A DNA stretch of 64,000 nucleotides from positions 124,001 to 188,000 of the forward strand of contig JAYKXP010000018.1 in the NCBI GenBank assembly GCA_037176845.1, written 5' to 3'. Both the position numbers and the translations under genes were made by a program. Under the pieces are notes generated by a model that worked only from the letters and a program-made list of their open reading frames with translations, was not told the DNA's origin and searched no databases. The DNA comes from Paramarasmius palmivorus (taxonomy: Eukaryota; Basidiomycota; Agaricomycetes; Agaricales; Marasmiaceae). This document shows positions 48,144-59,619 of this stretch, piece by piece (positions within the stretch are counted from its first letter, which is position 1; the number at the start of each line of letters is the position of its first letter).

Positions 48144-48699
48144 ATGCAGTTCACACTTGGCCTCATCTCTGCCTTCGTCGCTGCCGTCAGCGCCACACCT
48201 GTCTTTGTCAAGAAGACTGAGATGGGTACCCTCGATGTATGGAGTCCCAGAATCATCTCACCCGATGCCAATACGGTCTGGACTGTTGGGAGCACCGTTA
48301 ATGTGACTTGGTTCGTACATGCCGATTTGTTTCGTATGGTAGCATTGACCTGTGCGCTTAGGGACACCTCCGATGCTCCAGTACTCATCTCGAATGGTGC
48401 GGCCGTCACTTTGAACAAGGACAGGTCTATTGCAAGCGGTAAGAACAATCATACAAATTTCGTTTGGAGAAAGTTGACTGATTGTGAGGTTAGAGGGATT
48501 CCTAGCTCCTTTTAATAGTTTTGACCTCCGTGCCGGGTTCGTTGAAGTTACTATTCCAGTGGTCCCAGCTGGTGACGACTATTCCATCACTTGTAAGCAT
48601 TCATAATTCTTTAGAACGCACTTGACGGGACACTGAGATCGGCTTTCAGTATTCGGTGACTCTGGCAACACCAGTCCCGACTTCAAGATTGTTGCATAG
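48144..48699 (+). CDS. Secreted Kre9/Knh1-like beta-sandwich protein
   Basis: ATG at 48144 opens MQFTLGLISAFVAAVSATPV, a clear signal peptide. After TLDVWSPRIISPDANTVWTV comes GSTVNVTW, the typical Kre9/Knh1 N-terminal Ig-like motif. A 59-nt intron joins DTSDAPVLISNGAAVTLNKD, and further introns join FDLRAGFVEVTIPVVPAGDD and YSITLFGDSGNTSPDFKIVA. The stop is at 48699. The protein is about 125 residues, one domain only. It lacks the Ser/Thr-rich stalk and GPI signal of longer relatives, so it is probably a free secreted or wall-associated protein. A role in cell-wall glucan organisation is inferred from the family name only. Confidence 0.75.
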
Positions 48700-49197
48700 G
48701 TTTTGGAGGCGGTGGCTGCCTTTGTTAATTTAGTGCACCGCAATGTCTGTCTGATAGCCATCAAGTACACAAGTACGATTTTCACAGTACACGTCGAGGC
48801 TGTTGTTCGCCTCCCGATCCCGCCGCATCGCCTTGTGGCGTAAGTACATATTGGATAGGCAGATTGCTCTACAAGCCGAAGGTAATCCTATCCCAATGAT
48901 TAAAACACTACATAAATATACCAAAAGAATGCGTGGTCGTAGGGAATAGATATGCTGTGACCCAAATACTATGTGATAACAATAACAATAACACCGCTAA
49001 ACAGATAAACACAAGTCCATGAAAATACCTGAAGCAAAACAAAACATAAATTCATCGGTAAAGCACGAGAACGAGAAAACTCACAAATAACAAGCGCCGA
49101 GGACAGCAGTATTCCTCGCGCCATACACGTAGCGATACAGCAACACCCACCGCAACAGCGGTAACTACAACCTCAGCAAGCAATGGATATACAACAG
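48700..49197. other. Convergent intergenic region
   Basis: No gene was recognised. The stretch is AT-rich with a CAATAACAATAACA-type short repeat near 48975-48995. Confidence 0.4.
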
Positions 49198-50361
49198 TCA
49201 CCGAAGGGCCGACCCAGTGGTCGGTATATTTGGTCCGGCTGAATTGGTAGTAGGAGCAGAAGCACGTATAGCGTCCGACTGTGCCGAATTCTCCATTTCT
49301 CCGAGCTTCTGCATCCGCCAAAAAACGACCGACACGACGCTTGCGCCGACAATCACAGGCGATAGCACCAATCCACCGATGGTACCTGCTTTAGCCGCCA
49401 AACTGGCGTTGAGCGAGGTAGATAGACAGGTGGCGCCCAAGGGGCCGGCAATAGTGCCAACAAATACCATGATAATCATGACACCGATGAATCCCAATGT
49501 ATCGCGCCATTTTGAGTGAAAGAATGAGGAGAGGTAAGATAGGAACGACGAGACTCCGTTATGATGGCTATCATCGTCATCGAAGAAGTCGAGAGGAGGT
49601 TCTTCATTAGAATCGGATGGGGTTTGAGTTGGGAAGAGTAGGAGGTAGATAACTATGGTGAGGGGCAATGAGAGTATGGCTCCGCCCGTGACGCCAACTT
49701 TGACCGAGTCGATCAGAGGTGCCATGTTGACAGCGGATGTGTTGTCGGAAGAGCTGCGTAGGATACCATGACCGGTGATGAGATATAAGAGTGATAGAAG
49801 AGGAGGAACGGGAACGAAAAATGAGAGTGGTATCACGGTGCTTCGGAGAAAGCTTTCTCCATCATGGCGGGTAGAGAAAGAGACTGGTGTATGAGAACGA
49901 CGGAGTACGAATGAACGAGGTCGATTTTGTGGTTGTTGTGACCGATTCGGTCCCTGTGATCTGCCTGAATTGGGATTTATAGATGGCGAGGACATTGGTT
50001 TTGAAGGAGTCTCTGATGATGTAGCGGAGGTTGGAGATGTAACTACAGCAGAATAGTTGTAGGCTGCTGCCAGTTGAAAAGGGTGTCGGAATGTTGTATG
50101 ACTGATCTCGGAATCTTTCCAAGATTCGGTCATTTCTGGAGAAGCTGGATAAGAGCTCAGGGAAGACTGTGGATTTGAATCCGTGCCCAAGTCCTTCCGC
50201 AGCTCAGCTGGTTGTGATTGCATCTGAGAATCCTTCATTTCATAGCCTCTATCAGTCGGCATGAATCGGTGCATTGATATAGGATGTCGTCGTTGTCGTC
50301 GCCGTCGTTGACCTAAAGATGTCGATGAACCATGGTGGGTGAGGGAGAAGCAAAAATGCAA
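49198..50361 (-). CDS. Serine-rich membrane protein of unknown function
   Basis: The frame is open on the minus strand from ATG 50361 to 49198, 387 residues. The first about 170 residues are Ser/Pro/Gln-rich and disordered, with an Arg run (RRRRQRRHP) near the start. Four or five hydrophobic segments follow: VIPLSFFVPVPPLLSLLYLI, GVTGGAILSLPLTIVIYLLL, LGFIGVMIIMVFVGTIAGPL and GTIGGLVLSPVIVGASVVSV. An acidic loop (DFFDDDDSHH) lies between the second and third. The C-terminal tail is Ser/Ala/Asn-rich. I do not recognise a family. The layout suggests an integral membrane protein with a long cytosolic N-terminus. Starts at internal ATGs (MHRFMPTDRG or MKDSQM) are possible. Confidence 0.6.
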   Translation of the reverse strand: MHFCFSLTHHGSSTSLGQRRRRQRRHPISMHRFMPTDRGYEMKDSQMQSQPAELRKDLGTDSNPQSSLSSYPASPEMTESWKDSEISHTTFRHPFQLAAAYNYSAVVTSPTSATSSETPSKPMSSPSINPNSGRSQGPNRSQQPQNRPRSFVLRRSHTPVSFSTRHDGESFLRSTVIPLSFFVPVPPLLSLLYLITGHGILRSSSDNTSAVNMAPLIDSVKVGVTGGAILSLPLTIVIYLLLFPTQTPSDSNEEPPLDFFDDDDSHHNGVSSFLSYLSSFFHSKWRDTLGFIGVMIIMVFVGTIAGPLGATCLSTSLNASLAAKAGTIGGLVLSPVIVGASVVSVVFWRMQKLGEMENSAQSDAIRASAPTTNSAGPNIPTTGSALR

Positions 50362-53146
50362 AAATTTTCTCAGGCCCTAAAGTGGTCACCATCTGTCTCC
50401 TACGTCCATCAGCCAACAATCACATTTCGTTCTGACTCCCTGACACGGTGGCACTCACCTAGGGAATGAAAAGTTACTACTTCTGGATCGTTCGACGACG
50501 GTAGGAAGAATCTATGGTGTTACTTGAGAGTTGACGAAGCTGGCCAAAACTCGGTATTTTTCGCACCGGGGAGCCCGGCAAGAGCTTTAAACTTCAAAGC
50601 TTCAAGCTTTGGCGAGACCTAGACCGGACCTTGTTACAATGTATACAAGTATGGCGGGGCGATAGAGGAATATGATTTTGACGGTTTCTTGCGGTGTGTC
50701 TCTATCAGGTTTTCTGCATTCCTCGAGCTGAATACCCCCAAGGATTGCGGCATGCCGTGCTTCTGCTGCTAGTTTCACCGTCATTAGTACAAAAATGAAA
50801 CACACCTTTAGCGCAAGACCATTCGATTCATTCCTCCGTGGCACGATGGATAATCGATAATCCTTGGGACGGAGGCGGTCTTTCTGAATCGCGACATAGT
50901 CTCCCCTGTTAGCGGACTCGTTGACACGGCTGTACCAGTTGTGAAGGCTATCTTAACGGCAATCCCTCGTTATTGGCTGGAGCTGAAGATCTAGAGGAAC
51001 GGTGCGATTCTACACAATCGGTGTGACGCCCATGCCGTGCTCCCGCTTGAGATCTAAACGCCTTCTCCCGAGGGCGTCTTCACGCACCCCATGGAGCGAA
51101 GCCTATACCGCGGCGAACTCTTGCTGAAGAGGATATCTAGAAGGTATCTCGAATGATCTGATACTGCAGACGACCCCTCGTAATGCTCGCGCTCTTCAGG
51201 CAGAAATAGTTAAGCAACTTTCTGACGAATCAGATCACCTTGATCTAGACGTTTTTCTTTCTGTTTCACTGTCCTCCTGGTCTCGCCCTGGCGGCATAAT
51301 CAAAACGACAGCGAAGTAGTATGCTGTTGTTTCCTTGTTACTTTGGTCGGTCCCGCTCGTCTGTCGTCTCGGACCGATGGCTAAACCAGTTAGGTGGTAA
51401 CTTGACCGCAAGTCAGGGCTATTACGCCCGAATTACGAGCTTGTGTCCAATCGATCTCGACAATGACTGCCCTACAACAACAGCAGAATGGCAAGCGTGG
51501 GTTCAAGCACATACTCTGACCGGCTCATGTGTTCTCTTTGCTGTTCCCTCTAGTCGTGCAATTCTCTTCGAAGAAGATAAGACTGATACCAACAGTGATC
51601 TTACTAATTTACTGCGGGAGAGGCCTATAGATATGGCATCCTTACCTCCAATACGGACACTTCAAACAAGCTTCAAGAATCAACGACATAGTATTAGGCC
51701 GACTAGATCGCGCATGCTCACCAAAGAAGTGGCTAGCATCGTCGGGTAGGAATCAAGGCTCCAGAGACCCCAGAGACTGCTCGCTTATGCGAAACGAAGG
51801 TTCACAAGACATCAACTCCGTCGCCGTAAGCAGCGGTATTTACCGTACCTCCAGAAGTTTGAGGACCCACGAGACACCATAATGCAACCGTTTAGCGCTT
51901 TACCACCATCCATATGGCAGAGAAGTTTTCAATGTATGTATTTCCTTTGTTGCTACTAATTGTGTCATACTTAGTTACCCGTTCAATACCGATTCTCCGT
52001 TCCACTCAAGGGCATGTCTATGTACTGAATTGGCAAGTACTATATGTTGTGATGTCCGTGTCATCACGGACATCAATCGACCGCTTATAGCTATTGAAAA
52101 GAACCCTTAAAATTTTTGTGGCCAGGGTCTCCAACTTCCAAGAGGCTAATATCTCATTCGTAAGTACATACGTGCGACACGATCCTTCGAGTCTCAGACC
52201 ATCTAAATCTCGCGTACTGATGCATCCCTGACTCCCAGTAAAGTTCGGGTAGCTACCAAACGACTCTGACTCCAAGATGCGGGGCTGAACAGTGCCCGCC
52301 GCTGGAGGTGGAGCCTGAAGCGACAAGGTCAATTTCTTGGAAATCACGATTCGCAGCGACCAACAGCCCCGCGCCGTTCACCCTTACTTTACACCAAGGT
52401 TTCATATCATTGGCCATTTCCCGTTGTTCTCACCATTCTGCCACGTACGTATAGGGTAGTTCCCGGAATTGTACCTTTGAGGTACACAAGGACAGTCAAC
52501 TTGTCGTAACAATAAGATCTAGAAGTTAAATTCAAGTCTGGAGTTCAGACTCCAGAGCGTCTTTTTCTGGACAGAATCTAACAGCACGGATAGTTCTTTT
52601 TGTATGCGACGGTAAATGCTAAGCGAGCAGGAACTCGTTATCTTCTGAAGTCAATAATATCACAGGACCGAAGGTCGCCGAATATCAAAAAAGCCCTGAA
52701 CGTGCGTTTGGGGTGGGTCGGTTATGAGGTTCCAGTCAACCAGAATGCGAGCCTCGTGTACTTAGATATTTCTACTTGGTTCAAAGGGTCGCACAAACTA
52801 TGGAAGCTTGATCAAATTTTTTTTTTCAATAGCAGCCGACTCATTGACATCAAGAACAGTCAACTTCAGATGATCTATATGATATACGACTTCGGAAACA
52901 CACAACTATGAGAACACTAAATATCCAAATAAATGCTCAAGAATTTTTTCCGCCAGCATATGTACTAAAGCTGTGGCCTGCCTTTAATTACACGTGTCTA
53001 TGCTGGTTGACAGGCCATAGAACCTATACACGTATCTCCAAGAAAAGGGTAACAATGTCCTTGAGAGCACAAGGGCAATCCACTACCGCGTATACTAAAA
53101 TCTCGAGGGTCTTGAAGACCCAGATGGGCTGAGATCGATCCTATAC
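50362..53146. other. Long tract with fragments only
   Basis: No intact gene was recognised. A plus-strand frame at 51321-51749 (including LDNDCPTTTAEWQAWVQAHT) and a minus-strand frame at 52018-52347 are the longest with non-random composition. The latter carries GCISTRDLDGLRLEGSCRTY, faintly like a CVNH-lectin repeat. Plus-strand frames at 52600-53132 look like run-through of AT-rich DNA. The mixture suggests decayed genes or mobile-element remnants. No terminal repeats were seen. Confidence 0.35.
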
Positions 53147-55238
53147 TCAAGGCAGTCCTTGAGAAGGCTGCGTTAAATGAGAAACCGGATTATCCAAGAA
53201 GTGTCACAACGGGGACTCACCTTCATCTCGTACTCGTGTGAGATCATGGTTTCCACGTCCTGCTTGATAGCAATGTGACGCTACAACAAGATCAATACAT
53301 ACACCATCTTTAGACACGAAACAAACTCACCACACCACTAGCGGTCTCCTGAGGACGACGGTTCCATGTACCAGTCGGGTTGGGTTCCAGTGACACTGAC
53401 GCGGCGAAAGAGTTGGCATGAGTCCCAGTTTGGCTCCTCAGTTCTTTTCGTGCATTCAAACTGTTAGAAACGCGATGAGTCATTGACGTATGAAGAAGGA
53501 AAGGGATGAAATGTACGTTGCCAGCAAAGAGAATGAATAGACTTGTGATAGCATTCAGCACTTAGTCGATGAATCAAAAGAGTGAAGACGTACAGCGGGC
53601 GAGGATAGAGTAGAAGCAGATGTAAATGAAAGTGCCGGGAAAGACGGAGATCTGCGAGTCGTGAATGTTAACATTGCATGAGGCAGAATCCTAGACACAG
53701 TCGAAAGACTTTACCGTAATGAGAGAAAGGATGGCGTTGATACTAAACATTAGCGAATGAGCTGATTTGGAACAAAGCAAGGAAACAAAAGCAAGACGTA
53801 CGTCGTCAATAAACCAGACCTTACGCAGAACAGGATAAGTCGGTTCATGATAGCATCGGTCCTGTAACAAACCATGAATACTCATCAAGACCGGAGAGAG
53901 ACCCATCTTACTTGCGGATACCAGACTTTGACGTCCAAAGGAAATAAGATAAAGCGGAAGTGATGGCAACGTCGCTGACTGCGCCAAACGCATTCACGGT
54001 TTTCGATACGGCCTGACAGGAGCTTGATAACGCTTTAAACACTAGCCAAAGGTTACCGTACCTCAACCTTTCCGAGATCGGTAAACAACGTAAAGTTCTG
54101 GCTCCAACTGCAGAAGCCATGAGAACAGGGAACACATTCGAAAGAAGGCACATACGCAATGATGATGTATGCCATGGTAGTGCCAAACAGACCAAACACA
54201 GGGAGGAGCTGGATAAATGTCATGTAGAGATGAAACGCGGTCAAGTGTAGCCACTCACGACAACGCCTGTGACGAAAATGTTGTTTCGGCTCACTGCAGG
54301 ATATCCAATTGGCATTAATCAATAATGAGAGCGGAATGGCACGTACAAACCCAGACACGATAGCACAAGAACCTGCGGGAACCTCGTTGAGTGATGAGTA
54401 ATGAGCATGCGAAAGGGAGACGTACAGTTGCACAATGAATCCAATGAGGGCCTTATTCAAGTGTCAATTGGTGAGAGCGACTGTTCGATAAGTTGACGTA
54501 CCGACATGAAGACCATCGCCTGCGAAATCTCGTTTAGTCCGTGATGAGATGGATGAGACAGATGAATCTTACTATGACACTCCTAAAAAGCGTTACAAAG
54601 TCAGATAGTGTTCGAACATTAGCGAGTTCTACTCACCAAAGAAGGGTGTTGAGAATGACCATATTACCCCAGTTCGACACCAAATAAACATAGAGCAGAT
54701 GGGATAGGAATATCTGATGAAGCGTGTCCAGCATACTAATTCCTTCAGTGAGTTTGGAGGCCCGTGAATTGAGAGGTAGAGTTCTTACTATACGACTCCA
54801 ACCTATCCGACAACACTTCAGCAATTAGTGGGTGGCTCAAGTATTGAACTCACAGTAATGTTCAGAAGCGGTCGGTCCACCCCAAAGTATTGCTAGAGAA
54901 CGTCAGGAAGTACTGGGTTACTGATTGTAATAGAACTCACCAAGAAGTAGTTGTAAGTTTGCATGGAAGTGATACCCCATAGTCTGCACCCATTGCTTCA
55001 GCCATTTGTACCAATCAGCATATCGTGAGCCAACTCACATTCCTGCCAGGCTGGGTAAAGACACTTGTTAGATAACCATGATGGAATTCCGGACGCTAAC
55101 TCACGTTACACCGATGAAGAGAGCACCAAACTGTGCATCTAGTGAGTCTCTGGATACGAAGGAAACGAAGCTAGGACGCACCGTGTTGTGTAGAGGCGGA
55201 AGGCCAGTGAGCGCTGTACAAACCGGAGCGTCGGACAT
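53147..55238 (-). CDS. DUF6534-type seven-transmembrane protein
   Basis: The best start is ATG 55238 (MSDAPV), spliced by a gtacag...tcactag intron to YAQFGALFIGVTLAGMLWGI. About twelve short introns follow. In order, exons give SMQTYNYFLQYFGVDRPLLN, SMLDTLHQIFLSHLLYVYLV, SNWGNMVILNTLLW and LIGFIVQLY. SRNNIFVTGVV, LWTSKSGIRKTDAIMNRLIL and NAITSLFILFAGN then LNARKELRS complete the series. The TxHQ, YLVSNWGN, NRL(I/L)LF and LNARKxLR motifs identify the large basidiomycete DUF6534 family of seven-helix membrane proteins of unknown function. The last exons are polar and end near 53147. The N-terminal splice is the least certain part. Confidence 0.72.
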
Positions 55239-56345
55239 TGTTGACAGTGACCTCGACTTGACACGGAAGAAACGAAAGTGGGGAAAAGTATTTCAAAGCG
55301 AGCGGCCCTCAAATACCTGCAGATGGTGACAACGATGGTTACATTCTCGGCAAGGGTTGTAGACACCGAATAAATCTCTGAGATTTTGACATCACGGTCG
55401 CTCGTGGTCAATATTTCATTACTCCATGGGTAGAAAAGGCTAGCGGAGACCCTGAACATTGATTCCATACGGAGATCAGAAATGATTGACAAGTATAGAA
55501 GCTTGGATCGCAGGTACATGGTGACGGGTGAATTCCGCTAGGTGCACCGGTGCATCACAGTGACCACACAGCAAACTACAGCAAAAAAGTAAGCTAGGAT
55601 ATGAATACATGGCTTCTCACAGATGCCGAAACAATCGCTCACACAATGAAGGACTTGATCTCAAAGTTGTAAGACACTAGAGGCAATGGTGGTTCCGCCC
55701 AAGATGCGTGGTACCTGGAATTCGGAAGCTCAGGCTGATGCCAAATATGTACAAAGTGTCCTTAACCCCCATCTTCATTCTTGTGTCAACTCTTCGATAA
55801 ACACTCGTAGTCCTGCGATTTCTGTTTTCCCTCAAGCGAAAAAAGTCCTTATTGGAAGCTGCCATCCCGAAATAATGGCTCCGCTTTCATAGGCCTCGTC
55901 AAACTTCCAGTTAGCCGCGAGTCAAGCGCGCTTACGACCGAACAAGTTCGGTCAGAAGCTTTTGTCGGCTTTTCCAGTTCTAATTCATAACTCCAAGAGG
56001 TCATCATAAAATGATAAGGGCTGCTGGTCTGATCCTAGATTCCTATCGGAAAGTAGTCTTCAGTTGATGGCATGTTACCTCCGGCAACCCCTTTACCTAA
56101 CACTCGCATGTCCCTTCGCAACTGAAGGAGACAACATCACAAAACGGCAGTGTTCTCAAAATGGATACACTTCTTTCTCAGGTTCCGCGGATCTCGCGTA
56201 CTGGCATTGTTCCCGATATCAGACGCTTTGGGAATGACTGCTCACGGTCTTATGACTTTACCTCTCTCCCACATAACTTCCCTGTTAAACGTACCGAAAG
56301 CTCTTCATCACTTGCTTCTCACCCTCCTTTGTCACCTTCCTAACC
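55239..56345. other. Divergent intergenic region (DUF6534 / P450)
   Basis: No gene was recognised. A minus-strand frame reaching 55519 overlaps the first exon of the DUF6534 gene in another frame. A plus-strand frame at 55686-55892 has no motif. The stretch should contain both promoters. Confidence 0.4.
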
Positions 56346-58500
56346 ATGGGGCTCTCTATCGTTCTACTCGACCTCGCCTGTGGCGCAGTCGCCCTCTATG
56401 TCTTCACTCGTTTATTATCTAAGAAAGCCCCATTACCTCTTCCCCCAGGTCCCCCAAGAAAGGCCCTCATTGGTAACCTTCTTGACATGCCGAGTGAGAA
56501 AGAATGGCTCACATTCGCAAAGTGGGGAGAGCAGTATGGTCGGTATCTGGTCATATCGCATGTCGCCCTACTCACTGAAACCGCACACAGGTGACATTTG
56601 TTCTGTAACAGGTTCGTGATATTTGATATGCAAATTGGACGCTGATTTCTGAGACATGCATCACAGTATTCGGTCAAAACATCATCGTTTTGAACTCGAG
56701 CAAGCTTGCAGTCGAAATGTTAGACAAGCAAGGTGCTATCTACTCTGATCGGCCGGTTGTTCCCATGGGTGGCGAACTCGTTGGATGGAAAAACACCCTC
56801 GTCCTCGTCCCCTATGGAACCCGCTTCCGAAACTACCGTCGTTTAGCTCACCAACTTTTTGGAAATGCTCAGCTTATGAAAGGATTCCATCCGATTGAAG
56901 AGCTCGAAACCCACCGATTCCTTAAGCGTTTGTTGGCAAAGCCCGACGACTTCCACGACCACATTCGAAAGTACGCACCTCGCTTGTCTCTCGTTTGTCA
57001 CGGGATGTTCCTGACCCTTCTTGCAGGACTGCTGGTGCTATCATTCTTCGTATTTCTCATGGCTACGAGGTCAAAGAAGGCGAAGATCCATTCGTTAGCC
57101 TCGCTGACATCGCTGTGGACCAATTCTCTAAATCGACTGCCCCTGGTGGATTCATGGTCAACCTCATTCCTGCGCGTGAGTCCCAGTCGACTACCTTTCG
57201 CAATTTATCTGATGTCTTGTGCAGTTGCGGGCGTTCCAGACTGGTTCCCTGGTACTGGTTTCAAGAAGACCGCTAAGGATTGGGCGCGCTGTCTAGAGGA
57301 AATGGTAGAACAACCCTTCCAATTCGTCAAGGACCAAATAGTAAGGATCCAGAGCAGATGTCCAAGCTTTTGGTTACACTAACCCGATTTCATAGGCAGC
57401 CGGTACGGCTCCTGTATCCTACGCGTCATCTCTTCTGGAAGAGAAGAAGCTCACTGCCGAGGAAGAATTTGAAGTCAAATGGTCTGCTGCCTCCCTGTAT
57501 TCCGGTATGTGGCGCCATCAAAATATGGAGAACAATATTGATTTCATTAATTAATAGGGGGAGCTGACACGGTTGGTCCGGTGTGATGTAACCTGAATTG
57601 AGACTAATGTACATTGTGCAGACTGTCGCCACTATCCATGCCTTCTTCAAAGCAATGGCCTTGTTCCCCGAAGTCCAGGCTAAAGCAAAGGCCGAACTCG
57701 ACGCCGTTGTTGGCCCGGACAGGTTACCTACCTTTGAGGACCGGGAACGCTTGCCCTACATCAATGCCGTGGCCTTTGAAGCAATGCGATGGCACTCGGT
57801 CGTTCCCACAGGTACTTTTAGTGGCTTTTATGACAAGACATGTTGTACTAACCTTGATGTGATTAGCTATTGCGCACCGTGTATCTGAGGACAACATCTT
57901 CCAAGGTTATTACATTCCCAAAGGTACCCTCGTTATCCCCAACCTCTGGTCGGTCTTTCTAGACGAGTAAAGTCCTTCGATGAACTAAACCTTGCCTAGG
58001 AAAATGACGCACGACCCCGAAATCTATCCGGACCCTCTGCAATTCAAACCCGAACGCTTCTTGGCCACTCCTACTCACAAGCCTGAGCCGGATCCTCGGG
58101 ACGCGATGTTCGGTTTCGGACGAAGGTTCGTGATAATGTTCTATGACATGAGAAATGCTAACTGACACTTGTGTATAGGATTTGTCCTGGTAAGGCGAAA
58201 TCAACTATACTTTTTCTGTGTTCGCATATCTTACCGGGCCGTTAGGACGAGTTCTCGCTGATGCTTCCGTCTTTATCTCTTGTGCTATGACACTTCACTG
58301 CTTCGAGATTGGAAAGCCCAGGGATGGCTCCCCTGTTGTTGATGACCAGACCACAGGAACCATTAGGTCAGTGACTACACGCTCACCGCCGATTTGTGCC
58401 CTGACATGTTCCTGTTAGTCATCCTGTAACGTTCAAGTGCAGCATCGTTCCTCGGTCTGAACGGGCCATTGCCCTGATTCAAGCCGACGAGAACCACTGA
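56346..58500 (+). CDS. Cytochrome P450 monooxygenase
   Basis: ATG at 56346 opens [20 protein letters not shown], an N-terminal ER anchor, followed by the proline hinge [20 protein letters not shown]. Later exons contain the C-helix YRRLAHQLF, the I-helix [20 protein letters not shown] with the conserved Thr, and [12 protein letters not shown] (ExxR). [10 protein letters not shown] is the PERF motif, and FGFGRRICPGRVLAD is the haem-binding loop with its cysteine. All expected elements are present, so the enzyme should be active. The C-terminus ends at 58500 after [20 protein letters not shown]. About twelve introns occur, and exons of 21, 14 and 11 nt encode parts of conserved motifs. It resembles the CYP64/OrdA-like fungal group. 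The substrate is unknown. Confidence 0.87.
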
Positions 58501-59619
58501 TCACACTCTGAGTATTAAGCGGAGTCGTATTTCTTGGGAACGAACAGGCCGTGCTTGGTACACGCGTTAGTTTAGGGAGGCGCAGAAGTACATTAAAGGA
58601 TACCAGTCCATATGATACGTTCACTATTAGCGGGTAATTCGTTCAGATCTTATATGCTCACCTGTATTTTTTTTTCTTTTCGAATTGCATCATCTCATCC
58701 AGTTTCGAATCCTCTCGGCAAAATACTCCGCATCGTACTCGCGGCTCTATGCAACCAGTACGTTTTGCGTTTATGCTACCGACAAGGTGTAGGTAGTATA
58801 GGGTAGTATCCACTTGCATTAGGTGTACCATACGAAAGACCACATGCAACTTCAGAATTACTCAGAGGTGCGTATGAACGGATCAAATGGAGAAGCACAG
58901 AGAAGCACCCATTTTCTCGTTACGAAGCTATAGGGATATCTTTACTGTTCATCCCTCCCATCTAAAGGTTGTAACTTGTCACCCCTGACTTTCTCGGGGG
59001 AAACGATGACACAGAGTATCCAAGGCAGCCGTGTCGCCAAAGTCGAATTCGGTCTCCGACGGCGAGCCTCTTGAAGGTATTCAAGTTGTCCTCACAGCAC
59101 TCTCAGGCCAAGAACGATTCGAGGTCATTCGACGTGCGCAAGCATCCACGGCGAGTGCTCGTCAAACGAGGCCCAGTAAGGCTAGTTCCATGTCGGGTCC
59201 GAGAGCCTGGACGAGATAATGATCCCAGAATGTTGGAAAAAGTCCGCGTCGATCCTCCATCAAATCACCGCCGGTCCAATAAATAAGCCTGGAATTTAAG
59301 AGAGGTGTCGTGCTGGTGTTGTATATCATGTAGTAACGGATGTATACAGACGTCTACTCATGAGCTGGGTAAACAAGCAACCAGAATCCAGATTAGTAGA
59401 AACCTGGTAGAAACGTCTGATGTCTCATCATGGAACTCTGGAACTTGGAGCACACGCGATATCCGACGCCGACAATCCCGTGGGTCACTTATCAGAATTT
59501 GACGGGCGACGTTTTTTCCAAATCCAAAAGCGAATAGAATTACGCAGCGGCTGCAATACTTATATGATATACAACGTGTCCCAATGCTGAAAGCACACCA
59601 CCGCCACCAAGGTCCAAAT
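58501..59619. other. Convergent intergenic tract (P450 / NADH dehydrogenase)
   Basis: No gene was recognised. Short frames such as 59031-59219 lack motifs and splice support. Confidence 0.4.
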
